A stretch of DNA of 64,000 nucleotides from Peribacillus asahii (GCF_003570725.1 NZ_QWVS01000002.1:124001-188000), one strand, 5' to 3'. Counted from the stretch's first letter, positions 43,564 through 52,189 are shown. The notes: generated by a model not told the origin, from the sequence alone. Program-made: numbers and translations.

Positions 43564-44652
43564 TTAAGCTTTCACCCATTTATCTCGATGAATTACTTCA
43601 ATCGCAGACATTACAAGCTCGTCTGTCCGTTTTCCCATCGCTAGTTTCAGCTCATCGGCAGAATAGAGAACTTCTCCTCGGCCAAGCAATCCGCTTGAAC
43701 CAAACACTTCAACAACGTCCCCTTTTTCAAAATCTCCTTGAATGTCATAAATACCAGCAGGCAACAAACTGCTTCCATTCAACATTAAGGCTGTTTCTGC
43801 ACCGTCATCAACAAAGATTTTCCCTGACACTTCCGAATGAATCGAAATCCACTGCTTATTATTATTTACGGTTGTAAGCACGTCATTTTCAATATACGTC
43901 CCGTCACCGTCACCCGCTAAAATTTGCAGGAGCTTATCACGGCCTTCTCCTTTACCAATAAAGACTTTTACACCTAAAGAAAGTGCTGTTTTCGCAGCTA
44001 ATAATTTCGATTGCATCCCGCCTGTCCCAACGTTCGAGCCGGCTCCTTCGGCTATTTGCAGCAAGTCATCCGTTACTTCTGTTAAATAATCGATTTTCTT
44101 AGCATCCGGATTCGTCAACGGATTACAATCATACAAACCGTTAATGTCCGTTAAAATAATGAGCTGATCGGCATGAATAAGCCCACTTACAAGAGCAGAC
44201 AGCATATCGTTATCCCCAAATGTTAATTCTTCAACAGACACTGTATCATTTTCATTAATGATTGGTAAAATGCCGCGTTCAATTAATTCTGATAAAGTCG
44301 CATAGGCATTTTTATAACGATCCTTTTTTGAAAAATCGGTTCTCGTTAATAAAATTTGGGCGACGTTAATGCCGAACTGCCCTAATTGTTGCATATATGA
44401 TTGAATTAATAAGCTTTGACCGACGGCTGCAGCTGCTTGTTTCCCTTTTAACGTAACCGGACGTGATGGGTAACCTAGCTTACGAAATCCGGTCGCAACA
44501 GCACCAGATGATACAAGAATCACGTCATGCCCTTCTTTGCGCAATGCCGCAACTGCTTGAATATGATCTAGAAATTTAAATTGATCAATTTCTCCCTTGG
44601 AGTTCGTTAACGAACTGCTTCCGATTTTAACAACGATGCGCTTCTTTTCCAT
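43564..44652 (-). CDS. proB: Glutamate 5-kinase
   Basis: 362 residues from ATG 44652; GGAGGA lies just upstream and an earlier in-frame TTG overlaps it. The amino-acid kinase domain has RIVVKIGSSSLTN, VSSGAVATG, ENDTVSVEELTFGDNDMLSA and GTGGMQSKL. A C-terminal PUA domain follows (about 275-355). It phosphorylates glutamate in the first step of proline synthesis and is normally feedback-inhibited by proline. The operon also has T-box control for uncharged tRNA-Pro. Confidence 0.96.
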   Translation of the reverse strand: MEKKRIVVKIGSSSLTNSKGEIDQFKFLDHIQAVAALRKEGHDVILVSSGAVATGFRKLGYPSRPVTLKGKQAAAAVGQSLLIQSYMQQLGQFGINVAQILLTRTDFSKKDRYKNAYATLSELIERGILPIINENDTVSVEELTFGDNDMLSALVSGLIHADQLIILTDINGLYDCNPLTNPDAKKIDYLTEVTDDLLQIAEGAGSNVGTGGMQSKLLAAKTALSLGVKVFIGKGEGRDKLLQILAGDGDGTYIENDVLTTVNNNKQWISIHSEVSGKIFVDDGAETALMLNGSSLLPAGIYDIQGDFEKGDVVEVFGSSGLLGRGEVLYSADELKLAMGKRTDELVMSAIEVIHRDKWVKA

Positions 44653-44793
44653 CCATACTTCCTCCAATATAATTTTCTAATATATTAGAAAACTCACTTC
44701 CAACTTGCCCTTGAACATACAACGTTTTGGCCTGATATTATCTTCTTAAAATTAATAGATTTATCAAAATAACTACTCTACCCCCGAATTATA

Positions 44794-45030
44794 CAAAAAA
44801 ACCCTTCTCATCCTTATTAATTAAGGACGAAAAGGGCTGCTCTTTCCGTGGTACCACCTTGATTGAATGTGAACATGTCACATCCCACTTTACCTCATAA
44901 CGCTAGAGACTGCGCCTATGTTTTCATAGGACTCAAGAAGTAGGTTCAGTGCCTTTTCTGTTACGGGTCTTACAGCCATGGACACCGCTCTCTGTTACAG
45001 CAAGATTTCACATACTAGTCTTCTTTCAAC
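44794..45030 (-). ncRNA. T-box riboswitch of proBA, proline specifier
   Basis: Minus strand: an AGAGAG-type stem I entry, a GCTGTAAGACCC loop, ACTGAA followed by the specifier CCT (44944-44942), a later AAGGTGGTACCACGG T-box motif (about 44860-44846) and a terminator AGCCCTTTTCGTCCTT/AAGGATGAGAAGGGTT with seven Ts (44838-44794). CCU is a proline codon, which matches proBA. Confidence 0.93.
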
Positions 45031-45108
45031 GTTCATATTTTCTATAGTATGCAAAATTATCGAGCTGATGTCAATGATAATTCCCTATTCTAGTGTGGAA
45101 TTTTATGC

Positions 45109-46308
45109 TTATAATGCCATTGCTGGGCCGAAAAATTCGAAATGAATTTTTTCTTCTGTTACACCTAGTTCTTTTAAAGTCGCAATCACAGATTTCATGA
45201 ATGGAACAGGTCCACATACATAATAATCAGCATCCGGTTTAATAGTTTCAGCTAACACATCGCGGTCTACATAGCCTTCTTTTACAAAATATGGATTATT
45301 TTTATCGATATCTGTTGGAGATGCATAAACAAAACCAAGTTCGTAATCTGCCAGTTTAATCTCAGAAAGTTCATTTCTGAAAGCTTGAACAGATCCGTTA
45401 TTCGCCGCTTGAATAAATTGGACTGAACGATTTGGTTGTTTCTCTGATACAGTTTGAACCATACTTAATAATGGAGTGATTCCGACACCGCCTGCAAGGA
45501 AGACAACTGGTGTATCTTTTTCTTCTAACACAAAATCTCCAGCAGGAGCTGTGACTTCAATTTTGTCACCGATTTGAACAGATTTGTGTAAGTAGTTCGA
45601 TACTTTACCTTCGTGCTCCTCGCCTTCTGCCTCTTTCTTCACTGAAATGCGGAAGTAATCGTGACCAGGTGCAACGGATAAGCTATATTGACGATTACAT
45701 AAGTATTGCTCCCCTGGAATATTTATACGAATTGTAATGTATTGTCCCGGTAAGTAAGTTGGGACTTTAGTTCCATCAGCCGGTCTTAAATAGAAAGATG
45801 TAATAAGATCGCTTTCTTGTACTTTATCCGTTACTCTAAATTCTTTATAATCTTCCCAGCCATTATTTTGCTCAGAAGCTTCTTTGTACATGTCTTTTTC
45901 AATACCGATGAAGGCATCTGCAATCACACCATATGCTTCTGCCCATGCATTGATGATTTCATCTGTTGCCGCATCACCTAGTACTTCTTTAATCGCTTTC
46001 AATAAATTTTCACCCACGATTGGATAGTGTTCTGGCTTAACAGCTAAGCTTCTATGTTTATGAGCAATCTGTTTCACAACTGGAACAATTGCTCCTAAGT
46101 TATCAATATATTTTGCTGCAGCTAAAACTGTATTTGCTAATGCCGTTTGCTGACGGCCTCTTTTTTGATTTGTTTGGTTAAAAATATTTAATAGTTCTGG
46201 ATGAGCTTCAAACATATTTTTATAAAACGTTTTTGTAATTGTTTCCCCATGGATTTCTAGCACAGGTACTGTTGATTTCACGATATCAATTGTTTTTTGA
46301 GATAGCAT
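45109..46308 (-). CDS. hmp: Flavohemoprotein, nitric oxide dioxygenase
   Basis: 399 residues. Globin domain 1-140 with proximal His85 in AHKHRSLAVKPEHYPIV. FAD domain near 150-260 (PGQYITIRINIPGEQYLCNRQYSLS) and NAD domain to the end (VVFLAGGVGITPLLSM; YYVCGPVPFMKSV). Hmp converts NO to nitrate with O2 and NADH, protecting against nitrosative stress. Its promoter carries two NsrR-like sites, and nsrR is encoded at 51.5 kb. Monocistronic. Confidence 0.96.
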   Translation of the reverse strand: MLSQKTIDIVKSTVPVLEIHGETITKTFYKNMFEAHPELLNIFNQTNQKRGRQQTALANTVLAAAKYIDNLGAIVPVVKQIAHKHRSLAVKPEHYPIVGENLLKAIKEVLGDAATDEIINAWAEAYGVIADAFIGIEKDMYKEASEQNNGWEDYKEFRVTDKVQESDLITSFYLRPADGTKVPTYLPGQYITIRINIPGEQYLCNRQYSLSVAPGHDYFRISVKKEAEGEEHEGKVSNYLHKSVQIGDKIEVTAPAGDFVLEEKDTPVVFLAGGVGITPLLSMVQTVSEKQPNRSVQFIQAANNGSVQAFRNELSEIKLADYELGFVYASPTDIDKNNPYFVKEGYVDRDVLAETIKPDADYYVCGPVPFMKSVIATLKELGVTEEKIHFEFFGPAMAL

Positions 46309-46332
46309 AATGTACTCCCTCTTCCTTTAAAC

Positions 46333-46399
46333 AAGTATTTTTAATACACCTTTATAATACCCCCCTTTTTTTTATAAAGCAATATTTCAAATACATCTT
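46333..46399 (-). promoter_or_regulatory. hmp promoter with two NsrR-like operators
   Basis: Minus strand -35 TTGCTT (46382-46377), 17 bases, -10 TATTAT (46359-46354). One site, AAGATGTATTTGAAATATTG (from 46399), overlaps the -35; a second, AAGGTGTATTAAAAATACTT (46352-46333), covers the start region. Both follow the NsrR pattern aGATGyATTTnAAATrCATct. The rest of 46309-46636 has no gene. Confidence 0.75.
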
Positions 46400-46636
46400 T
46401 TTGTGAACATTTCGTTAACGTTTAAAAAGTGTTCACAATCTTTTTTTACTGTATTTCGCACATTTTCAAATAAGATTACTTCTTTATTTTTACACTCTTC
46501 CATAATTGAATATAAATTCTCTGCTAGTCTTCAAAGTGATTCCTTAAAATGAACTTCGAAACATCATCATGAATACTTTTCACACCTCTTCACATAATAA
46601 GCTTTGTGATTTATTCCTTACGGTAAGGAGAAAAAC

Positions 46637-47179
46637 ATGAATCTACATGAGATAAGGAGTGCAATTATGGGAATCTTAAGCGGCAATCCAAAAGATGAAC
46701 CAATGCATTATGGTGAAGTGTTTGCTACATGGACTAATCTTTTTACAAACAATGGATTGATCACTGCATATCAAACATTTCTTCAGCATGCGGGAGATGG
46801 GGATTTAAAAAAACTTATCGAAGAAGCTATTGAGTGTATACAAAATGAAAATCAACAGTTAGAGGAATTACTAAAAGCAAACGGCCTTGGGCTTCCTCCT
46901 GCTTCACCTGACCGTCCGGTTGCCAAATTAGAAGACATACCTGTTGGAGCAAGATTTACTGATCCGGAAATTAACACTGCTCTTTCCATGGATATCGCAA
47001 CGGGGTTAGTTGCATGCAGTCAAGCAATTGGACAATGTATTAGAGAAGATATTGCTATGATGTACGGTCAATTCCATGCAGCTAAGGTACAATTGGGGGC
47101 AAAATTTTTGAGACTGAACAAGAATAAAGGTTGGTTAGTCCCACCTCCTCTTCATGTACACAGACCGGAACAAGAATAG
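46637..47179 (+). CDS. DUF3231-family protein
   Basis: 180 residues. A helical protein with MHYGEVFATWTNLFTNNGLI, a second helical pair (KKLIEEAIECIQNENQQLEELL) and GLPPASPDRP, then SMDIATGLVACSQAIGQCIREDIAMMYGQFH. This fits DUF3231, a ferritin-like four-helix family common in sporeformers and related to coat protein F-like proteins. Here it is a half-length copy (many have two repeats). Function unknown. AAGGAG precedes ATG 46637. Confidence 0.7.
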   Translation: MNLHEIRSAIMGILSGNPKDEPMHYGEVFATWTNLFTNNGLITAYQTFLQHAGDGDLKKLIEEAIECIQNENQQLEELLKANGLGLPPASPDRPVAKLEDIPVGARFTDPEINTALSMDIATGLVACSQAIGQCIREDIAMMYGQFHAAKVQLGAKFLRLNKNKGWLVPPPLHVHRPEQE

Positions 47180-47370
47180 CTCGCATTTAAATATCAAGGG
47201 CAATCTTACTTTAGGATTGCTTCCCTTTGTTCTACATTTTCACCTGCTTCCATTCTTCTTAGATGTCACAATATAAAAATAAATATTAATCTATCTTGCT
47301 CTTGATTCAGGTGCTCAAATACGTATACTTATCTCTTTTTTAACCACCATAATAAGTGGAGGTGATGAAA

Positions 47371-47532
47371 ATGATGAAGAAAAATGATATAGAGATAAAG
47401 GAAACAAAAGAAACAATGAAAAGTAACAGTGATAATTACCTCGGTCTTGATCCAGATGAACAAGAGATGAATGGACTATATGGAATGGCTGAAACAGAAT
47501 ATGAAGATCGCCTCCATGATGTAGAAAAATAA
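47371..47532 (+). CDS. Small acidic protein, 53 residues (first of three small ORFs)
   Basis: ATG 47371 with GGAGG eight bases upstream. Begins MMKKNDIEIKETKETMKSNS, then YLGLDPDEQEMNGLYGMAETEYED. Acidic, no membrane helix. No family is recognised. Two further small ORFs follow in the same direction with similar size and Asn/Gln content. Small hydrophilic proteins in such runs are often spore components, but nothing here proves that. Confidence 0.55.
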   Translation: MMKKNDIEIKETKETMKSNSDNYLGLDPDEQEMNGLYGMAETEYEDRLHDVEK

Positions 47533-47572
47533 AAATTGCGTATTTTAATATGTATGTAGGAGATGAATTCGT

Positions 47573-47734
47573 TTGACAAACCAACAAAATGAAAATAACG
47601 CGAAGCAACAAAAGAAATCCGTTAATACGCAGTCTGTTTTTGAAGAAAACAATACAGATAATGCTCTCGGTTATGGGGATACGGATCCTAATGCTAGAGT
47701 ATTAAATAATATAACAAATAAAACCAATCAATAA
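47573..47734 (+). CDS. Small Asn/Gln-rich protein, 53 residues
   Basis: TTG 47573 with AGGAG upstream; an ATG at 47563 gives only ten codons. Starts TNQQNENNAKQQKKSVNTQS and continues FEENNTDNALGYGDTDPNARVL. Its Asn/Gln-rich start is reminiscent of gamma-type spore proteins, but the repeats of those are missing. A terminator (AAACGCC/GGCGTTT, 47745-47767) follows. Confidence 0.5.
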   Translation: MTNQQNENNAKQQKKSVNTQSVFEENNTDNALGYGDTDPNARVLNNITNKTNQ

Positions 47735-47744
47735 CGACTAACTG

Positions 47745-47767
47745 AAACGCCTTTTTTGGCGTTTTTT
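47745..47767 (+). terminator. Terminator after the second small ORF
   Basis: AAACGCC-TTTTTT-GGCGTTTTTT. Confidence 0.8.
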
Positions 47768-47868
47768 CCTTTTAGTCCCCTTTACCTTTACTTCATTAAT
47801 GCCTATGTAGCCTATTTCGAATATTTTTTAATGTACCTACAGACCCTATAATTTAAGAGGTGATAAAA

Positions 47869-48018
47869 ATGAACAAACAAGAAAAGTCTAAAAACATTGG
47901 TCAAAAAGCTAATTCAATGAATGCGATGGATCAAGGGCTAAACTTAGTGGCACAAACAATAAATAATGCTACGGGTATTGACAAAGGAAACGATGGAAAA
48001 ATAAGTGAAAGAAATTAA
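47869..48018 (+). CDS. Small hydrophilic protein, 49 residues
   Basis: ATG 47869 follows AAGAGGTGAT. Begins MNKQEKSKNIGQKANSMNAM, then DQGLNLVAQTINNATGIDKGNDGK. No cysteine, no membrane helix, one amphipathic helix likely (residues 12-33). No family is recognised. It has its own terminator (48021-48042) of the same type as the previous gene, so it is probably a separate transcript. Confidence 0.5.
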   Translation: MNKQEKSKNIGQKANSMNAMDQGLNLVAQTINNATGIDKGNDGKISERN

Positions 48019-48020
48019 AT

Positions 48021-48042
48021 AAAACGCCTTTTTTGGCGTTTT
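48021..48042 (+). terminator. Terminator after the third small ORF
   Basis: AAAACGCC-TTTTTT-GGCGTTTT. Confidence 0.75.
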
Positions 48043-48182
48043 ATTATTTTTACTTACGAGTTCTCTCCTCATCATAAATATCATTCTACTACTTACGTTC
48101 TGAAGCATATCATTACATCATGTTTACAATTCTTTAAGTGCAATGTTTTTAAAGTGCTTTTTTTGCTTTTTGACTAACTAGC

Positions 48183-48332
48183 TCATGATTGCTTATCTTC
48201 ACCAAGATAGAAATCAACATTTTCAAGTAATTGTTGATAAGTTATACTCCCTTGTTCATGAAGCATTAAGTAATTATGAATAACAGGGTCATGCTTCGCT
48301 CTTTCGGTAATTTCGTGACTAACTTCTTTCAA
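48183..48332 (-). CDS. Small protein, 49 residues, beside a phage remnant
   Basis: TTG 48332 with AGGGTG upstream. Product starts LKEVSHEITERAKHDPVIHN and continues YLMLHEQGSITYQQLLENVDFYLG. Acidic and helical. No family is recognised. It lies just downstream of the ArpU-like remnant on the same strand, so it may also come from phage DNA. Confidence 0.4.
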   Translation of the reverse strand: MKEVSHEITERAKHDPVIHNYLMLHEQGSITYQQLLENVDFYLGEDKQS

Positions 48333-48357
48333 AGTCTACACCCTTTCTAAATATATT

Positions 48358-48650
48358 TCACATTTTCGTTTGCGGCTTTGTCCGATACTTCAGTCGAACA
48401 AGCTTTTTATAATCGTCATTTACAACGTTGTATACTTTCTCAATAGCTTCTGCGATTTCTTCCGAGTTATTCGGCTTTTTATAAGTCGCTAACCGTATCC
48501 CTAGGAGAAGAAGGAAAAGAGATTCTTCCTTCACCTATATTCTCTATCGTGAACATAATATTATTTCTTAAAAACTGGATTTCTTTTAATGTACCATGAT
48601 AGCTATATAACGTCGCGTTAACGGGCATAGGTTCTTCTGCCTTTCTTGAG
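48358..48650 (-). pseudogene. Remnant of a phage ArpU/RinA-type late regulator
   Basis: Two minus-strand frames join into one family-like protein: first EEPMPVNATLYSYHGTLKEI, a FLRNNIM segment and GEGRISFPSSPRDTVSDL, then after a frame change RLATYKKPNNSEEIAEAIEK and VVNDDYKKLVRLKYRTKPQT before TGA at 48358. ArpU/RinA proteins have this order and then a helix-turn-helix, which is missing. A stop also lies upstream of the first segment. So it is frameshifted and truncated. The 48660-48827 stretch holds nothing else recognised. Confidence 0.55.
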
Positions 48651-48827
48651 TCACTTCAAAAACTTTTTCTCATAACTCCCAAAATGCGCGTTAGGATTAT
48701 TAAACCGACTTACTCAGTAATTATTCAGTTCATGTTCAAATAAAAAATACGTTTCCCCTTTTGTTTTTAATAAATCCAATCCAATAGATAATAATAAGGG
48801 TAATTGTTACTAACCGGAGGAAGAAAC

Positions 48828-50075
48828 ATGGATAATTTCAAAAATACAAACAAGACACGTCGCTACAAAGCTCATACAAGTATTTTTGGAACCACTCAAA
48901 TCCATTTAAGAAACCCATGGACTGTTGCTTTATGGTCTGTTTCTTTCCCAGGATTCGGGCACCTTCTCTTAAATAAAAACCTTCGAGGATTTTCTTTAGT
49001 TCTTTGGGAAATTTTCATTAATCAAAAAGTCCAACTCAACCAAGCCATTGTTTATTCATTCGCAGGTCATTTTCAAGCTGCCAAAGAAGTGCTGGATGTT
49101 AGATTAGTCCTAATGTATATGCCTGTTTATTTATTTGCTATTTGGGACAGTTATCGTACTACTGTTGATTTGAATAATATTTACATTCTCGCTAAAAGAG
49201 AGAACGCCCCCTCTAATTCATTCACAATGAATGCTTTTGAAATTAATTATCTAGATAAAAGAAGTCCTTTGATGGCTGTATTATGGTCCATGACCATTCC
49301 CAGCCTAGGACAGCTTTATGTTCATCGGATTTTACTTGCTATATTCACATTCGTATGGACAGCAGTTTTTATATATTATTCACATTTTCTTGAGGGATTT
49401 ATCTATTTATTCATAGGAGACGTCGACAAATCCACTGCTATTTTAAAAGCACAATGGCTTCTCTACATACCTTCGTTATACTTTTTTACCATTTATGACT
49501 CTTACGTAAGCGTCGTAGAGAATAACAAATTATTTGAGGATGAACAAAAAAGCTATTTAAAAAATCACTATCAACGCTCTATTTTTAATCTAAAAAAAGC
49601 AAGTAAGGTGGAAAATGTGCAGATTTTTGCTACTTTTGAGCATTCAACATATTTAGAATTGGCTATTAGTGAATTAGAGGAAAAAGGAATTAAAAATATT
49701 TTAGCTGTACCTTTAAATAATAGGAAAGAGGAACGAAAACTTTTTGATACTCTTCATCAATCTGATGGAGTCTCATTAATTTCTAAAGGATCGATATTAG
49801 CCTTCCTCTTTTCAACAATCGGTATCACTAAGGGATTTGTATTAGAATGGGGACCAATCATTTGGGGATTGATCGGAGCTGGAAGTGGATTCCTCATCGG
49901 CTTTCTAATCGACTTATTTATAAAAAAAGTGATTAAAAGGAAACAGAGGCTCTTAAGGGGTAAAAATTCAGAGGTTATTCTTATAGTGGAGTGTGAAGAG
50001 CATCAGAAAGAGCATGTAGAAAACATTCTATGGAAACAGCTAGCTTTAGGAGTCGCAGAATTAAATCCAAAATAA
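48828..50075 (+). CDS. Membrane protein with a tandem internal duplication, unknown function
   Basis: 415 residues from ATG 48828 (GGAGGAAG upstream). Two related blocks of about 95 residues: NPWTVALWSVSFPGFGHLLL (about 29-48) through IWDSYRTTVDLNN, and SPLMAVLWSMTIPSLGQLYV (about 146-165) through IYDSYVSVVENN. Each holds two or three membrane helices. A soluble domain (about 260-325, VQIFATFEHSTYLELAISEL) and a Gly-rich membrane hairpin (GAGSGFLIGFLIDLF) follow. No family is recognised. It stands just before two CBO0543-type genes. Confidence 0.6.
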   Translation: MDNFKNTNKTRRYKAHTSIFGTTQIHLRNPWTVALWSVSFPGFGHLLLNKNLRGFSLVLWEIFINQKVQLNQAIVYSFAGHFQAAKEVLDVRLVLMYMPVYLFAIWDSYRTTVDLNNIYILAKRENAPSNSFTMNAFEINYLDKRSPLMAVLWSMTIPSLGQLYVHRILLAIFTFVWTAVFIYYSHFLEGFIYLFIGDVDKSTAILKAQWLLYIPSLYFFTIYDSYVSVVENNKLFEDEQKSYLKNHYQRSIFNLKKASKVENVQIFATFEHSTYLELAISELEEKGIKNILAVPLNNRKEERKLFDTLHQSDGVSLISKGSILAFLFSTIGITKGFVLEWGPIIWGLIGAGSGFLIGFLIDLFIKKVIKRKQRLLRGKNSEVILIVECEEHQKEHVENILWKQLALGVAELNPK

Positions 50076-50141
50076 GAATTAAAAAGTAAGATATTTTTTG
50101 TCTACAAATAGTAATAAATATCTTATCGGGAGAGTGACAAC

Positions 50142-50630
50142 ATGTTGATGGAGCGTTTGATTCTGGTAGCAATGTGGCTATTCGGCTTTGTTGGTTTTAT
50201 TCTATTTATTCCACGTAAAAATCGGCGCAAGGGATTGTTTGCATTCATGATGTTTCAATCAATCATTTGGCTATGCGATATGCCTGCTTTTAAATATGGT
50301 TTGTTAAGTGCACCTATCCGGGAATTCCCTAAAGCGACAGATCTCGCCCTTACAATCAATTATTTTTTTTATCCTGCATTATTTTCGATATTTTATGTCC
50401 ATAAGAAAGTAAAAGACGGTCTATGGTCCAGATTTGCATACTTTTTTGTTTGGGTCTCTATCATCACATTGTGTGATATTGTTATCGAGAGATATACAGA
50501 TTTACTAGAATATGGATTATTGACGTGGTATGGGATGTGGATTTACATCGGATTCCTCTTTTTCGTAAGTCGAGTATGCTGTAATTGGTTCTTTAAGGAC
50601 AATACTTTGTTTCATGGGAAGCAGACCTAA
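50142..50630 (+). CDS. CBO0543-family membrane protein, copy 1
   Basis: 162 residues with about five membrane helices. Family-like features: a basic loop after helix one (IPRKNRRKG), SIIWLCDMPAFKYGLL, and a CDIVIERYTDLLEYGLLTWYG block with conserved Glu, Tyr and Trp. Function unknown; members are common in sporeformers. Its stop overlaps the start of the next gene (TAATG), so they are coupled. The two proteins are clearly related, by duplication. Confidence 0.65.
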   Translation: MLMERLILVAMWLFGFVGFILFIPRKNRRKGLFAFMMFQSIIWLCDMPAFKYGLLSAPIREFPKATDLALTINYFFYPALFSIFYVHKKVKDGLWSRFAYFFVWVSIITLCDIVIERYTDLLEYGLLTWYGMWIYIGFLFFVSRVCCNWFFKDNTLFHGKQT

Positions 50631-51103
50631 TGAAAATTGAATGGTGGATTTTGTTATCAGCCTTCACAGTGACAACAGGAATTCTTTTCTTTATACAAAA
50701 AAATAAAATTCGACTAGCCTTAGTGGCGTTTTTGTTCAAACAAGTTATTACTTTTCTTATGGGTGCGGTGGTTGTAGAGTTTGGGCTGATCGAATATCCT
50801 GTTCGATTATTTGCTTCCATCAATCGGACGAGCTTCACGTATGAGTATTATGTTCTTCCAGTCATATGTGCCGCCTTTAATGTATGGTATCCCACTAATA
50901 AAAGTACTCTTATTCAATTGAGTTATTATGTTGGATATAGTTCTGTATTGACTATCATTGAAGTGATTATCGAAGAATACACAGCCCTTATCAAATACAT
51001 TCACTGGGAATGGTATATTACTTGGATTACAGTATGTTTTGTATTTTTTATATCGCATTTATTTTGTATTTGGTTTTTTGCAAAGGAGAAGGGAAGAGCC
51101 TAA
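50630..51103 (+). CDS. CBO0543-family membrane protein, copy 2
   Basis: 157 residues, a paralogue of the preceding protein: same size, helix order and the EVIIEEYTALIKYIHWEWYI block matching DIVIERYTDLLEYGLLTWYG. It starts within the stop codon of copy 1. Two coupled paralogues suggest a heteromeric membrane complex. Function unknown. Confidence 0.65.
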   Translation: MKIEWWILLSAFTVTTGILFFIQKNKIRLALVAFLFKQVITFLMGAVVVEFGLIEYPVRLFASINRTSFTYEYYVLPVICAAFNVWYPTNKSTLIQLSYYVGYSSVLTIIEVIIEEYTALIKYIHWEWYITWITVCFVFFISHLFCIWFFAKEKGRA

Positions 51104-51347
51104 TGCTTATGTTGAAAATGATTCATGCTTGAGAAAGAAACACTCCCCTATCATGTTCGGTATGTTGTTCTCATAAGAATGCCATTAATGCCAAACCATT
51201 AAATTATATAAGGTATATATTAATAAACCTACATTGATTACTACATAGTGAATCGAAAAGAATACTACTTATCCCCTGTATGGGCTTTTCTTTCGAATAA
51301 AAACAGAACATATATTCACATTTTAATTTTAAAAAGTAGTAATAATT

Positions 51348-51369
51348 AAACATTGATATATCAATGTTT
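51348..51369. promoter_or_regulatory. Perfect 22-bp palindrome upstream of nsrR
   Basis: Arms AAACATTGATA and TATCAATGTTT, with no loop, 154 bases before the nsrR start. It does not follow the NsrR consensus. The rest of 51104-51522 has no gene. Confidence 0.5.
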
Positions 51370-51522
51370 GTGCATATCGCATTATATCATGTGTACAATT
51401 ATGCTATTATAAAATAAAAAACTTTCTCAATTAAGAATATGCTTTGCCTATTTCGTTACATATTTTTTGAGGAGTTTGATAACTTGTTCAACAGAACGGG
51501 TGTAGATTGTGAGGCGAAAATT

Positions 51523-51969
51523 ATGCGATTAACTAGCTATTCAGATTATTCCATCCGAGTATTAATCTATTTAGCGACCCAAAATAACGACAAGCTAACG
51601 AACATAAAAGAAATCTCTGAAGTTTATGATATATCGAAAAATCATTTAATGAAAATTGTTCATAATCTTGGAAAAACGGGATATATCGAGACGATTCGAG
51701 GAAGAAACGGCGGTTTTAGACTAGCCAAAGCACCTACTGAGATCAATATTGGAGAAGTAGTTCGCCGAACTGAAGAGGATTTCTATTTAGTCGAGTGCTA
51801 CAAAGATCATAATAACTGTGTCATTTCTCCCGTGTGCTCTTTGAAGTTTATACTTAACACGGCCTTAGATGCCTTTCTACAAGTGCTTGATCAATATACA
51901 TTAGCTGATATTGCTGAAAATAAAGTCATGCTAAAAGCATACTTCCAATCTGCTCAAAAAGAACAATAA
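51523..51969 (+). CDS. nsrR: Nitric oxide-sensing repressor NsrR (Rrf2 family)
   Basis: 148 residues from ATG 51523 (GAGG upstream; 28 extra in-frame codons before it lack a site). Rrf2 winged helix: MRLTSYSDYSIRVLIYLA, ISEVYDISKNHLMKIVHNL and RGRNGGFRLAKAP. The 4Fe-4S ligands are Cys92, Cys99 and Cys105 (ECYKDHNNCVISPVC). NO destroys the cluster and lifts repression of hmp. Two matching sites lie in the hmp promoter at 46.3 kb. Confidence 0.93.
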   Translation: MRLTSYSDYSIRVLIYLATQNNDKLTNIKEISEVYDISKNHLMKIVHNLGKTGYIETIRGRNGGFRLAKAPTEINIGEVVRRTEEDFYLVECYKDHNNCVISPVCSLKFILNTALDAFLQVLDQYTLADIAENKVMLKAYFQSAQKEQ

Positions 51970-51970
51970 C

Positions 51971-52189
51971 TCAGATAAAAAAAGAGAATGACTTATAAAA
52001 GGTTTTATACTTATCGGAAATACATGATGTAACTGGCTTAAAAAATCGATTGGGGGCCTGACACCTTTGCTTTTGAGTCATTCTCTTCTTAAAATAAAAC
52101 AAAGACTCTCCACCTGCTTCTAGTTCTGTATTTAAATCTAAAATCTCTGGAATATAAAGAAACTTTTCCTTCTCCTTGTTTCGTTTCAT
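51971..52189 (-). CDS. Small hypothetical protein whose C-terminus is supplied by a repeat element
   Basis: 72 residues from ATG 52189 with AAGGGG upstream. The first 36 residues (MKRNKEKEKFLYIPEILDLN, then ELEAGGESLFYFKK) look like a normal small protein. From about residue 37 the frame runs through the inverted-repeat element (RMTQKQRCQAPN...), so the natural end was probably lost. No family is recognised. It may be a real gene with an altered tail or a relic. Confidence 0.4.
   Translation of the reverse strand: MKRNKEKEKFLYIPEILDLNTELEAGGESLFYFKKRMTQKQRCQAPNRFFKPVTSCISDKYKTFYKSFSFFI
51982..52087. repeat. Repeat element with 12-bp inverted ends
   Basis: AAGAGAATGACT (51982-51993) and AGTCATTCTCTT (52076-52087) flank about 80 bases that include GGGGGCCTGACACCTTTG, a motif of small dispersed repeats in Bacillus genomes. 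On the plus strand it may also act as the nsrR terminator. Confidence 0.5.

Noticed and set aside
44794..45030. A leucine or other T-box specificity
   Set aside because: The codon after the ACTGAA of the specifier loop is CCT, and the downstream genes are proBA, so proline fits.
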